Shown: piece after piece, positions 1-7,824 of the stretch
Numbering within the stretch: the first letter of the stretch is position 1
Layout of the letters: the number at the start of each line of letters is the position of its first letter
Assembly (NCBI GenBank): GCA_966211965.1
Contig: CBIHON010000002.1
Span: 124,001-188,000, forward strand
Source: CBIHON01 sp966211965
Lineage (GTDB): Bacteria > Pseudomonadota > Gammaproteobacteria > Burkholderiales > Burkholderiaceae_D
Direction: 5' to 3'
DNA: 64,000 nucleotides
Program-made: the position numbers and the translations under genes
The notes under the pieces: model-generated
What the model was told of the DNA's origin: nothing
Seen by the model: only the letters and a program-made list of their open reading frames with translations
The model's database searches: none

Positions 1-432
1 CACATGGCCGAATACGTCGTGGAACACGTCCGGCTCTTGCAAGTAATCGAGCTGGTCCGGCCGGCGGATGAATTGCCCCGACGGGAAACGCCGGTTCGCC
101 AAGTGCTCGAAGAACACGTCGTCCGGCACCAGCCCCGGGACGGCCACCACCTGCCAGCCGGTATGCTTCATCAGCACTTCGCTCAGGCGCCGGAAATCGG
201 GAATGCGGTCGGCCGCGATCGGCAGCGCGCGCATGCCGGCCACGAACTCATCGCAAGCCCGGCCGGGCAACAGCTTCATCTGGCGCTCATACAACGTCTT
301 CCACACCGCATGTTCTTCGGCGCTGTAGTTTTCCCATCCTTGTTCTATGGTCCAGTCGGCGCGCTCCGGCCGGTAAGCGTCGCCGCTCGCCAAACCGTGC
401 TTTCCGGTTTCCATCACTGTTGGCTGCATCAT
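1..432 (-). CDS. phhA: Phenylalanine 4-monooxygenase (5' part, runs off the window)
   Basis: Reading the minus strand from ATG 432 gives an open frame of about 144 residues ending at the window edge in PDVFHDVFGHV. This is the conserved stretch of aromatic amino acid hydroxylases that contains the first iron-binding histidines. Upstream residues (RADWTIEQGWENYSAEEHAVWKTLYERQ, SGQFIRRPDQLDYLQEPDVFHD) also fit bacterial PhhA. The enzyme converts phenylalanine to tyrosine with tetrahydropterin and Fe(II). A GAGGAG ribosome site lies upstream; ATG 429 is an alternative start. It is the fourth gene of hmgA-fahA-hpd-phhA and feeds tyrosine into the pathway below. The C-terminal half and the stop are outside the window. 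Confidence 0.93.
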   Translation of the reverse strand, partial: MMQPTVMETGKHGLASGDAYRPERADWTIEQGWENYSAEEHAVWKTLYERQMKLLPGRACDEFVAGMRALPIAADRIPDFRRLSEVLMKHTGWQVVAVPGLVPDDVFFEHLANRRFPSGQFIRRPDQLDYLQEPDVFHDVFGHV

Positions 433-453
433 GTGTCCGCTCCTCTTGTTCAA

Positions 454-1554
454 TCAGGCCGGCGCCGTTTCCTTCAGCACGCCGCGGCGCATCTGGTCCA
501 GTTCGATCGATTCGAACAAGGCCTTGAAGTTGCCTTCGCCGAAGCCCTGGTTGCCCTTGCGCTGGATGAACTCGAAGAATACCGGCCCCAACTGGTTTTC
601 TGAAAAAATCTGCAGCAGCAGATCGTCTTTTGCGCCGTCGATCAGGATCTTCCGCTTGCGCAGTTCTTCCAGCGGTTCGCCATGACCGGGGATGCGCTTG
701 TCGACCAAGTCATAGTAGCTGTCGATCGTGTCGAGCAACTTCACGCCGTTGGCGCGCAGCGCATCGACCGAGCGGAACAAATCGGTCGAACCGAGCGCGA
801 TGTGCTGCACGCCTTCGCCGTGGTACTGGTCGAGATATTCGGCGATCTGCGATTTGTCGTCGGACGATTCGTTGATCGGGATGCGGATCTTGCCGCAGGG
901 TGAAGTCATCGCCTTCGATTTCAGGCCGGTCAGTTTGCCTTCGATGTCGAAGTAACGCACTTCACGGAAGTTGAACAGGTTCTCGTAGAACTCGGCCCAT
1001 TCCTTCATGCGGCCGCGATGCACGTTATGCGTCAGGTGGTCGATGTAGGTCAAGCCGTGGCCCACCGGGTTCGCCTGCGCGCCGGGAATCGGTTCGAAGT
1101 CGACGTCGTAGATGCTGATGTTGCCGATCGCGCCGTCCTGCGCACCGTTCTTGCCGCGCCAGCGGTCGACCAGATACAGGAGCGAGTCGCCGATGCCCTT
1201 GATCGCCGGGATATTCAATTCCATCGGTCCGCATTGATTGTCGAAGCCCCATGCACCCTTTTCCAGCGCGTGGCGGTAGGCTTTGTTTGCATCCTGTACG
1301 CGCAAGGCGAACGCGCAGATCGACGGTCCGTGCAGGCGCGCGAAACGCTGCGCGAACGAATCCGGCTCGGCATTGATGATGAAGTTGATCTCGCCCTGGC
1401 GATACAGGGTGACGTTCTTGGTGCGATGCTTTGCGATCGCAGTGAAGCCGAAGCTCTCGAATACCTTGCCCATCGCAGCCGGGTCCGGCGCCGCATATTC
1501 GATGAATTCAAATCCATCCGTTCCCATCGGGTTATCCCACAGTGCCTGTTCCAT
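454..1554 (-). CDS. hpd: 4-hydroxyphenylpyruvate dioxygenase
   Basis: The 366-residue protein has normal length for bacterial HPPD and consists of two vicinal-oxygen-chelate halves. The C-terminal half carries the family motifs (YIDHLTHNV, FYENLFNF, IPINES, GEGVQHIALGS), which include the iron ligands. It oxidises 4-hydroxyphenylpyruvate to homogentisate in the cytoplasm, the second step of tyrosine breakdown. The start is preceded by AGGCAGGAA. It lies 31 bases after fahA and 21 bases before phhA on the same strand, so one transcript is likely. No tyrosine aminotransferase gene is visible here, so that step must be encoded elsewhere. Confidence 0.97.
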   Translation of the reverse strand: MEQALWDNPMGTDGFEFIEYAAPDPAAMGKVFESFGFTAIAKHRTKNVTLYRQGEINFIINAEPDSFAQRFARLHGPSICAFALRVQDANKAYRHALEKGAWGFDNQCGPMELNIPAIKGIGDSLLYLVDRWRGKNGAQDGAIGNISIYDVDFEPIPGAQANPVGHGLTYIDHLTHNVHRGRMKEWAEFYENLFNFREVRYFDIEGKLTGLKSKAMTSPCGKIRIPINESSDDKSQIAEYLDQYHGEGVQHIALGSTDLFRSVDALRANGVKLLDTIDSYYDLVDKRIPGHGEPLEELRKRKILIDGAKDDLLLQIFSENQLGPVFFEFIQRKGNQGFGEGNFKALFESIELDQMRRGVLKETAPA

Positions 1555-1585
1555 CGTGTTCCTGCCTTTCTGCTTTGATCGTTTG

Positions 1586-2866
1586 TTATTTGAAGACGGC
1601 GGGAAGAAGTTTCCCGCTCACTTCGCCGAAACCCACCACATAGCCGTTGCCTTCGCAGCGCGCGCTCATCGTCACTGTATCGCCGTCTTCGATGAAGCAG
1701 CGTTCGACGCCACCGTCCAGCTTCAACGGCTGCTTGCCGTTGAGCGTCAGTTCCAGCAGGCTGCCGAATGAATCCGCGCTGCTGCCGCTGATCGTTCCCG
1801 AGCCCATCAAGTCGCCGATGCGGACATTGCATCCGGACACCGTGTGATGTGTGAGCTGCTGCGCCATGGTCCAGTACATGTGGCGGAAGTTGGTGCGGCA
1901 AATGGTCGATGCCTGCTTGCCGCCGTTCGGCTGCAGGGTGACGTCGAGATCGATGTTGTAGCTGTGCATGCCGGATTGCTGCAGATAGGGCAGGGGCTCC
2001 GGGTTCTGCGCCGGACCGGCGACGCGGAACGGCTCCAATGCATCCAGCGTCACCACCCAAGGCGAGATCGAGGTGGCGAAGGTCTTGCTGTTGAAGGGGC
2101 CGAGCGGCACGTATTCCCACTGCTGGATATCGCGCGCGCTCCAATCGTTCAAGACCACCATGCCGAACATGTAGTCTTCCGCCTGGTCGAGCGGGATGGC
2201 CGTGCCGAGCGTGCTGTTCTTGCCGACCACGAAGGCCATTTCGAGTTCGAAGTCGAGCTTCCTGCTAGGCGCAAGGATGGGGCGCGCGCTGTCGGGCAGC
2301 TTGAGTTGGCCGACCGGCCGCCTGACTTCGGTACCGCTGACCACCACCGAACTGGCGCGGCCGTTGTAGCCGATCGGGATTTCCAGCCAGTTCGGCAGCA
2401 GCGCGTTATCGGGATCGCGGAACATCCGTCCCACGTTTGTCGCATGCTCTTTCGACGAATAGAAGTCGGTATAGCCCGGGATGTCGAGCGGCAGGTGCAG
2501 GCGCACCTGCGACAGCGGCACCAGTGCCTGTTGCCGCAGCGCCGCGTTGTCGCGCAAGGCCTGGTCCTGATCCGACAGCAAGGCTTGCAGGCGCAGCCGC
2601 GTTGCGCGCCAGGCCGGCTTGCCGAGGGCAATGAAGGCATTCAGCGTCGGCGCTGCAAAGGCGGCATGGTCCAGATCGCCCAGCAAGCCGGCGCTGCCTA
2701 AGGCCGAGAGGTCGAGCACTTGGTCGCCGATGGCAACGCCGACACGTGGCGCGGCATGCGCGACAGTCGAAAAAATACCGAAGGGCAGGTTCTGGATCGG
2801 AAAGGGGCAAGCCGCCGCATTCGCTGCATTGATCCAGCTTTTCAAGGAAGGCAAGGAGGTATTCAT
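1586..2866 (-). CDS. fahA: Fumarylacetoacetase
   Basis: The 426-residue protein matches FAH along its length. The N-terminal domain begins with LPFGIFS, and the C-terminal catalytic domain contains DFYSSKEHATNVGRMFRD, FELEMAFVVGK and VLNDWSARDIQQWEYVPLGPF. These hold the metal-binding Asp/Glu residues. It hydrolyses fumarylacetoacetate to fumarate and acetoacetate, the last step of homogentisate catabolism. It is 17 bases downstream of hmgA in the same operon. Maleylacetoacetate isomerase is missing from the cluster in view, so it must be elsewhere or beyond the left edge. Confidence 0.97.
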   Translation of the reverse strand: MNTSLPSLKSWINAANAAACPFPIQNLPFGIFSTVAHAAPRVGVAIGDQVLDLSALGSAGLLGDLDHAAFAAPTLNAFIALGKPAWRATRLRLQALLSDQDQALRDNAALRQQALVPLSQVRLHLPLDIPGYTDFYSSKEHATNVGRMFRDPDNALLPNWLEIPIGYNGRASSVVVSGTEVRRPVGQLKLPDSARPILAPSRKLDFELEMAFVVGKNSTLGTAIPLDQAEDYMFGMVVLNDWSARDIQQWEYVPLGPFNSKTFATSISPWVVTLDALEPFRVAGPAQNPEPLPYLQQSGMHSYNIDLDVTLQPNGGKQASTICRTNFRHMYWTMAQQLTHHTVSGCNVRIGDLMGSGTISGSSADSFGSLLELTLNGKQPLKLDGGVERCFIEDGDTVTMSARCEGNGYVVGFGEVSGKLLPAVFK

Positions 2867-2883
2867 TATGGGGTCTCTTTTTA

Positions 2884-4224
2884 TCAGCGCTGTCCCGGAT
2901 TGAACAGCTTGCCCAAACCCTGCCAGCAGCCGGCATAGTCAGCTTGCAATTGCGGCGATTCCAATGCGAAGCGGGTCGGGCGGATTACGCGGCGCGTCTC
3001 GAACATGAAGGCCATGGTGTCGCTGATCTTTTGCGGCACCGTGGTATCGGCCGCGCTGGCCTTGTCGAATGTGCCGGCATCCGGTCCATGGCCGCTCATG
3101 CAGTTGTGGAGGCTGGCACCGCCCGGCACGAAGCCGCCGGCCTTGGCATCATATTCGCCATGCACCAGGCCCATGAATTCGCTGGCGATATTGCGGTGGA
3201 ACCAGGGAGGCCGGAACGAGTGTTCCATCGCCAGCCAGCGAGGCGGGAAGATCACGAAATCGATGTCGTCGACGCCCGGCGTGTCGCTTTGCGACTGCAG
3301 CACCAGGAAGATCGAGGGATCGGGATGGTCGTAGCTGATCGAGCCGATGGTATTGAAGCGCCGCAGGTCGTACTTGTAGGGCGCGTAGTTACCGTGCCAC
3401 GCCACCACATCCAGCGGCGAGTGGCCGATACGGGCCGACCAGAGTCGGCCGCAAAATTTCGCGACCAGTTCGAAATCGCCTTCGCGGTCCTCATAAGCGG
3501 CGACCGGCGTCAGGAAGTCGCGCGGATTGGCCAGTCCGTTGGAGCCGATCGGGCCCAGGTCGGGCAAGCGCAGCAGCGCCCCGAAGTTTTCGCAGATATA
3601 GCCGCGCGCCGCGCCGTCGAGCAGCTCGACCTGGAAGCGCACGCCGCGCGGGATCACCACGATTTCCTGCGGTTCGGCCTCCAGCACGCCCAGCTCGGTC
3701 TTGAAGCGCAGGCGGCCGACCTGCGGCACGATCAGCATTTCGCCGTCGGCATTGTAGAAAAAACGATCCGTCATCGAGCGGTTGGCTGCATATAGATGGA
3801 TACCGCAGCCGGATTGCGCCGCCGGGTCGCCGTTGCCGGCCATCGTGACAATGCCCTCAATGAAGTCGGCCGGCGCGCTGGGCAAGGGAAGCGGGTCCCA
3901 GCGCAACTGGTTCGGCGAAGCCGGCAGCGCGGAAAAATCGCTGGTGAAGCGCTCTTGCGAGAAAGAGACAAACGGCGCATGGACTGCCGCCGGACGAATG
4001 CGGTATAGCCAGGTGCGCCGGTTTGCGCAACGGGGCGCAGTGAACGCGGTGCCGCTCAGTTGTTCCGCGTACAGGCCGTAAGGCGCGCGTTGCGGTGAAT
4101 TCTGGCCTTGCGGCAGCGCGCCCTCCAGTGTCTCGGTTGCAAATTCATTGCCAAAGCCGGTTTGATAGCGCGGCGTACCTGAGCTGGCGTCGCGGGATAT
4201 TGTGCTGGTTTGATCGGATGGCAT
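2884..4224 (-). CDS. hmgA: Homogentisate 1,2-dioxygenase
   Basis: The product is 446 residues when started at ATG 4224, which has a strong GGAGGAAG site 6 bases upstream. A longer frame to 4323 has no such site. Family sequence is clear: YQTGFGNEFATE near the N-terminus, then IPRGVRFQVEL, HGNYAPYKYDL, ISYDHPDPSIFLVLQSQ and FPPRWLAMEHSFRPPWFHRN with the Fe(II) ligands. It opens the ring of homogentisate to maleylacetoacetate. It is the first gene of the tyrosine-degradation operon, so the 260-base gap upstream, with several TGTGC/GCACA half-sites, is the probable control region. Confidence 0.97.
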   Translation of the reverse strand: MPSDQTSTISRDASSGTPRYQTGFGNEFATETLEGALPQGQNSPQRAPYGLYAEQLSGTAFTAPRCANRRTWLYRIRPAAVHAPFVSFSQERFTSDFSALPASPNQLRWDPLPLPSAPADFIEGIVTMAGNGDPAAQSGCGIHLYAANRSMTDRFFYNADGEMLIVPQVGRLRFKTELGVLEAEPQEIVVIPRGVRFQVELLDGAARGYICENFGALLRLPDLGPIGSNGLANPRDFLTPVAAYEDREGDFELVAKFCGRLWSARIGHSPLDVVAWHGNYAPYKYDLRRFNTIGSISYDHPDPSIFLVLQSQSDTPGVDDIDFVIFPPRWLAMEHSFRPPWFHRNIASEFMGLVHGEYDAKAGGFVPGGASLHNCMSGHGPDAGTFDKASAADTTVPQKISDTMAFMFETRRVIRPTRFALESPQLQADYAGCWQGLGKLFNPGQR

Positions 4225-4319
4225 ATCGTCTTCCTCCAGTGGTTCATTGAGTTGGAAGAAGCTTATCGCACGCCCTGTGCAATTTGTAACCGTTTTGTGT
4301 GTGGATTTGCTTTTTGTTT

Positions 4320-4332
4320 GCACAAAATGTGC
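4320..4332. promoter_or_regulatory. Candidate operator dyad upstream of hmgA
   Basis: GCACA-AAA-TGTGC forms a 5-bp inverted repeat 96 bases upstream of the hmgA start. The same TGTGC/GCACA core makes up the 14-bp palindrome at 4754-4767 in front of the divergent LysR gene. Further copies of the half-site lie at about 4276 and 4354. The shared core suggests one regulator binds both ends of the gap. This is inferred from sequence symmetry only. Confidence 0.4.
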
Positions 4333-4484
4333 GGTGGGTTTTTGAATTTATGGAATTGTGTGCGAAGGGGTTGTCGAACGTTATGATTTGAGGGATTTGA
4401 GGGCTATGCAGCAATGGATTTGCGGAGGCTGGATGCCACTACGCAGGCGCGAAGCTGCATGGCGGATTTTCCGCCTCCTTGTGT

Positions 4485-4706
4485 TCATGCCTTTTGGACG
4501 GCTTGTGCGCGCATCGCGTGCAGCGCCGCCTGCGCGCTGGAGCTGACGCTGAGTTCCCATGCACCCATGCGGTGGCGATAGGTCGGCGGTGCTTCGTCGA
4601 TTGCATCCGCCCAGCGTTGTATGCGCCGTGTCAGCATGCTGGCGATACGGCTGCCGGCGCCGGCATTGGTGGGAGTATTTGTAGGGGCAAGAGGGAGGGC
4701 TTTCAT
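4485..4706 (-). CDS. Small conserved-looking protein of unknown function
   Basis: The 73-residue product starts at ATG 4706 behind a good AGGAAA site. It is basic and alanine-rich, with a central segment RRIQRWADAIDEAPPTYRHRMGAW and no signal peptide or membrane segment. I do not recognise the family. It lies between hmgA and the divergent LysR gene, so it could share the palindromic operator at 4754-4767. The clean ribosome site and sensible codon use argue for a real gene; the function is unknown. Confidence 0.6.
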   Translation of the reverse strand: MKALPLAPTNTPTNAGAGSRIASMLTRRIQRWADAIDEAPPTYRHRMGAWELSVSSSAQAALHAMRAQAVQKA

Positions 4707-4753
4707 CGCATTTCCTTTCAGGCGGGCTTGGTACGAGAGAAGTGTAGGTGTTA

Positions 4754-4767
4754 TTCTGTGCACAGAA
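4754..4767. promoter_or_regulatory. Perfect 14-bp palindrome, candidate LysR operator
   Basis: TTCTGTGCACAGAA is a perfect palindrome between the divergent 73-aa gene and the LysR gene. It contains the T-N11-A spacing expected of LysR-type sites, and its TGTGC core recurs upstream of hmgA. It is probably the autoregulatory site of the adjacent LysR protein. Confidence 0.5.
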
Positions 4768-4799
4768 AATCTTCTATTTTGCCGACCGAGTATGCAAAA

Positions 4800-5744
4800 A
4801 TGCGCAGCAAGAAAATAACCCCCGCGGCGGCAGCGACGGCCTCGCGGCTGGATTGGGACGATTTGCGCTACGTGTTGTCGGTTGCGCGCCATGGTTCGCT
4901 GTCGGGGGCGGCACGCGAACTCGCGGTCACCCATTCGACCATGCTGCGCCGCATCGATGCGATCGAAGCGAAATTGCAGGCACGTTTGTTCGAGCGCATG
5001 CGCAACGGATATGTTGTGACCGAGGCGGGCGATACCTTGCAGCGGATCGCCCAGCAATGCGAACCGCTGGTGGCGGAGGCCGAACGGTGTATCGTCGGCG
5101 GCGATACGCGGCTGACCGGTTCATTGAGGGTCACCACTGCGTTTGTCGTGTCGCAGCACCTGCTTCCCAAAGCATTGGCGGAATTTTGTGCCGCTTATCC
5201 CCAGATCGAAGTGCAAATGCTGGCCACCCCTGAACGAGTCGACCTGTCGCGGCGCGAAGCCGACATTGCGGTGCGCATGTCGAGCCAGGTGCCGGACTAC
5301 CTGGTCGGACGCAAGCTCGGAGACGCTCGCTTCCGCGTGTATGGCTGGCACGCCGCGCCGTTTTTAGCGGGAGCCGGTAAAAAGCCCAAGCTGCGTCCGA
5401 TCGAAACCTTGGTGAATACCCTGCCGTGGATCAGCGTTGAAGCGGATGTGCAGGACCGGTTTTTCAACCGCTGGCTGCAAGCCAACGTGCCGGCCTCGTC
5501 GGTGGTGGTGCGCAGCGACCATTTTCCCAACACGCTGGCCTTGCTGCGCACCGGCATGGGTGTCACCATCATGCCGGAATTCGTGACATCCGATGTCCCC
5601 GGTCTGGTCGTCTTGTCCGAGCCGATCAACGAACTGCAGACCCCGCTATGGATACTGACGCATCCGGATCTGCGCAATACCGCACGGGTGCGGGCCTTCA
5701 TGCAAATGGTAGGGGACCGTCTGGCTAAGAATCTATCCCAGTAG
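4800..5744 (+). CDS. LysR-family transcriptional regulator
   Basis: From ATG 4800 the product is 314 residues. An N-terminal winged helix-turn-helix (WDDLRYVLSVARHGSLSGAARELAVTHSTMLRRIDAIEAKL) is followed by a substrate-binding domain with ITTAF-like strands and the VRMSSQVPDYLVGRKLGD segment. An in-frame GTG at 4758 lies inside the palindrome and is a less likely start. The gene is divergent from the small gene and hmgA, so it may control homogentisate catabolism; this rests on position and shared TGTGC sites. Its TAG stop lies inside a stretch resembling one arm of the palindromic repeat at 31542-31797. Confidence 0.92.
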   Translation: MRSKKITPAAAATASRLDWDDLRYVLSVARHGSLSGAARELAVTHSTMLRRIDAIEAKLQARLFERMRNGYVVTEAGDTLQRIAQQCEPLVAEAERCIVGGDTRLTGSLRVTTAFVVSQHLLPKALAEFCAAYPQIEVQMLATPERVDLSRREADIAVRMSSQVPDYLVGRKLGDARFRVYGWHAAPFLAGAGKKPKLRPIETLVNTLPWISVEADVQDRFFNRWLQANVPASSVVVRSDHFPNTLALLRTGMGVTIMPEFVTSDVPGLVVLSEPINELQTPLWILTHPDLRNTARVRAFMQMVGDRLAKNLSQ

Positions 5745-5772
5745 GCATCACACCCGGATTGCGGCCCATCAG
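5733..5772 (+). repeat. Partial copy of palindromic repeat family C at a gene end
   Basis: About 31 of 40 bases from 5733 match the left arm of the large palindromic repeat at 31542-31797 (shared core TCACACCCGG preceded by GTAGG). The fragment supplies the last codons and TAG stop of the LysR gene and reaches to the stop of the convergent pabBC gene at 5769. Confidence 0.5.
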
Positions 5773-7613
5773 AAAGAAACTACGGCCGCCAGAACGCCGC
5801 GCAAGGCATTGCACACCACCACTTCTTGCGCCGCCCGCAAATCCTCCATCGTCAGGCGCCGTTCGCTCACCGCCCATGCCGGGTCGGCCAGCAGCACCGC
5901 GCGCATTACGCCGGGCAGCAGGCCGCACTCCAGCGGCGGTGTGTACCAGCGTCCGTCGAGCTTGAGGAAGATATTGCTGCGCGCGCCCTCGGTCAATTCA
6001 CCTTGCGTGTTACAGAACAGCATGTCGAACGCTCCCTGCACTTCGGCGGCGCGCCAAGCCGCATCGTAACGTTCACGCAGCGTGGTCTTATGGCGCAGGA
6101 ACAGTTCGCCGGCGACCGTAGGCTGTGGCGACAGCAGCAGGCGCACCGGTTGTTTCCATGGAGTGAGAGGGGCGCTTTGCAGGCTGCAAATGCCGTTCTG
6201 ATTCAGCGCCAGGCGCATCCGATGCTCGCCTGCGCCCAAGGCGCTGCAAGCCTGTTTCAGGCGGGTGCGGATTGTCTGTTCGTCGTAAGTAAAACCGAAA
6301 TACGCGGCGGACGACTGCAGGCGCCGCAAATGCAGATCGAGATGGCGACAGCCGTCCGCCTGCGTCGCATGCATGGTTTCAAACAGTTCGAATTCGTTCG
6401 TCAAACCGGTCAAGAAACCAGCCTTGAGCGCGCACTCGGCATACTCTTCCGCGGCCACGCTATCGTGCACGATGCCGGCCCCCACGCCCATTGCGCCGGC
6501 ACGCACGCCGTTGCTGCCGGGGGGCTGCAGCAGCAGCGTGCGGATCGGCACCGCCAGGCAGAAGTCGCCGATCGGATGCGCCTCATCCGGCGCTTCGAAC
6601 CAGCCGATCGCGCCGGTGTACAAGCCGCGGGGAGTGGACTCCAATTCACGGATGATTTGCATGGTGCGGCGCTTGGGGGCGCCGGTGATCGAGCCGCAGG
6701 GATACAGCGCGGTCAGCATCTGCGTGAGCGTCACATCGGTGCGCACCTCGGCTTGGATCGTCGACGTCATCTGCAATACATTGCTGTAGCGTTTGACTTC
6801 GAACAGGGCCGACACCCGGACCGAACCCAGCCGTGCGACGCGTCCCAGGTCATTGCGCAGCAGATCGACGATCATCAGGTTTTCGGCGCGGTTTTTCGGA
6901 TCGGCGGCGAGTGTGGCGGCGCGCTCGCTATCCTGTTGCGCATCGCCGGCCGCGGCAGTGCCTTTCATTGGGCGCGCCAGCACTGTCCCCTGGGTATGAC
7001 GTACGAACAATTCGGGCGAAAGCGACAATACCGCGCGGCCGTCGGGCAGTACCAGCAACGCGCCGTACGGAACCGGCTGCCGCGCGCGCAGGCGGCAATA
7101 CAGTGCATGCGGCGCACCATAGGCGTCGAAGTGCAGGCGGTAGGTATAGTTGATCTGGTAAGTGTCGCCGGCTTCGATGTAGGCATGGATCCGTGCGATG
7201 GCTGCGTTGAACCCGGTTTCGTCGACGCTGGCGCTGATCCCGGCGATACCGGCCGGAGCATTGTCTGCGGCGACGCGCTGCGCCAGCCAGTCGCTTACCT
7301 GTTCCGATGACAGTTGGTCGCAATTGTCGAACAGCAGTATTTCGGCCAATGCCTGACCGCACTCGCGTACCGGGATGCCATGCAAGTCCTCGCCCAATTC
7401 GTAGGCAAACAGGCCGACTGCATGCAGGCCTTGGCGCAATGCTTGCTGCATCTCTTCCAGCAGCGCAGGCAAGGCCGATGCATCATGGCACGACAGCGTG
7501 GCGCGATAACCGGTGTAGAGGCGCGAGCGCGGGGCGGCGCGGGTCGCGTCGCAATCGTCCAGCAGTGCAAAGCAATCGCTTGCGTTGAGAGGGATAGAAC
7601 AGGCGGAAGACAT
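5769..7613 (-). CDS. pabBC: Aminodeoxychorismate synthase component I fused to 4-amino-4-deoxychorismate lyase
   Basis: The 614-residue protein has two parts. Residues 1 to about 370 are a chorismate-binding domain (PabB): TYQINYTYRLHF, LLSLSPELFVRH, RPMKGTAAAG, ENLMIVDLLRNDLGRVA and SITGAPKRRTMQIIRELE. From about 385 onward is a class IV PLP aminotransferase/lyase (PabC): FELFETMHA, FLRHKTTLRERYDAAW, FCNTQGELTEGARSNIF and PLECGLLPGVMR. Together they convert chorismate to p-aminobenzoate, given a PabA partner encoded elsewhere. The fusion is known in many proteobacteria. No strong ribosome site is seen at 7613. Confidence 0.93.
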   Translation of the reverse strand: MSSACSIPLNASDCFALLDDCDATRAAPRSRLYTGYRATLSCHDASALPALLEEMQQALRQGLHAVGLFAYELGEDLHGIPVRECGQALAEILLFDNCDQLSSEQVSDWLAQRVAADNAPAGIAGISASVDETGFNAAIARIHAYIEAGDTYQINYTYRLHFDAYGAPHALYCRLRARQPVPYGALLVLPDGRAVLSLSPELFVRHTQGTVLARPMKGTAAAGDAQQDSERAATLAADPKNRAENLMIVDLLRNDLGRVARLGSVRVSALFEVKRYSNVLQMTSTIQAEVRTDVTLTQMLTALYPCGSITGAPKRRTMQIIRELESTPRGLYTGAIGWFEAPDEAHPIGDFCLAVPIRTLLLQPPGSNGVRAGAMGVGAGIVHDSVAAEEYAECALKAGFLTGLTNEFELFETMHATQADGCRHLDLHLRRLQSSAAYFGFTYDEQTIRTRLKQACSALGAGEHRMRLALNQNGICSLQSAPLTPWKQPVRLLLSPQPTVAGELFLRHKTTLRERYDAAWRAAEVQGAFDMLFCNTQGELTEGARSNIFLKLDGRWYTPPLECGLLPGVMRAVLLADPAWAVSERRLTMEDLRAAQEVVVCNALRGVLAAVVSF

Positions 7614-7652
7614 GATGAGTGATTGGCGGGCGGCGTTATTTTGACAGTTGTA

Positions 7653-7824
7653 CTAGCGTCCTGAGTCATTAATTCGTTGAATAAAACCGATGAAATACGT
7701 TTCATACGTCGCCTTGCCGGCCGCGCTCAAATACTCGCAACGGGCCTGCCCTTGCTGCGTTTTGCGCCTAGTGCTGAGACTCATGAATTTTATTTTTCAA
7801 CGAATTTACGGAACAGGACACTAG
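7653..7824. mobile_element. MITE-like element with CTAG ends (IS630/Tc1-type look)
   Basis: A 172-bp element is bounded by CTAG at both ends. The terminal inverted repeats match imperfectly for about 35 bp (left CTAGCGTCCTGAGTCATTAA, right reversed CTAGTGTCCTGTTCCGTAAA, then ATTCGTTGA and an A-rich run in both). There is no coding capacity, and the interior has a small ATGAAA-TACG-TTTCAT hairpin. CTAG/TA-bounded ends are typical of IS630/Tc1 elements. The right end supplies the TAG stop of the neighbouring DMT gene. Confidence 0.6.

Noticed and set aside
4224..4323. Longer hmgA start at 4323
   Set aside because: The extension lacks a ribosome site and family similarity, whereas ATG 4224 has GGAGGAAG at the right distance.
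5826..7310. 494-codon open frame antisense to pabBC
   Set aside because: The opposite strand encodes complete PabB and PabC motifs; the antisense frame looks like low-complexity shadow sequence.
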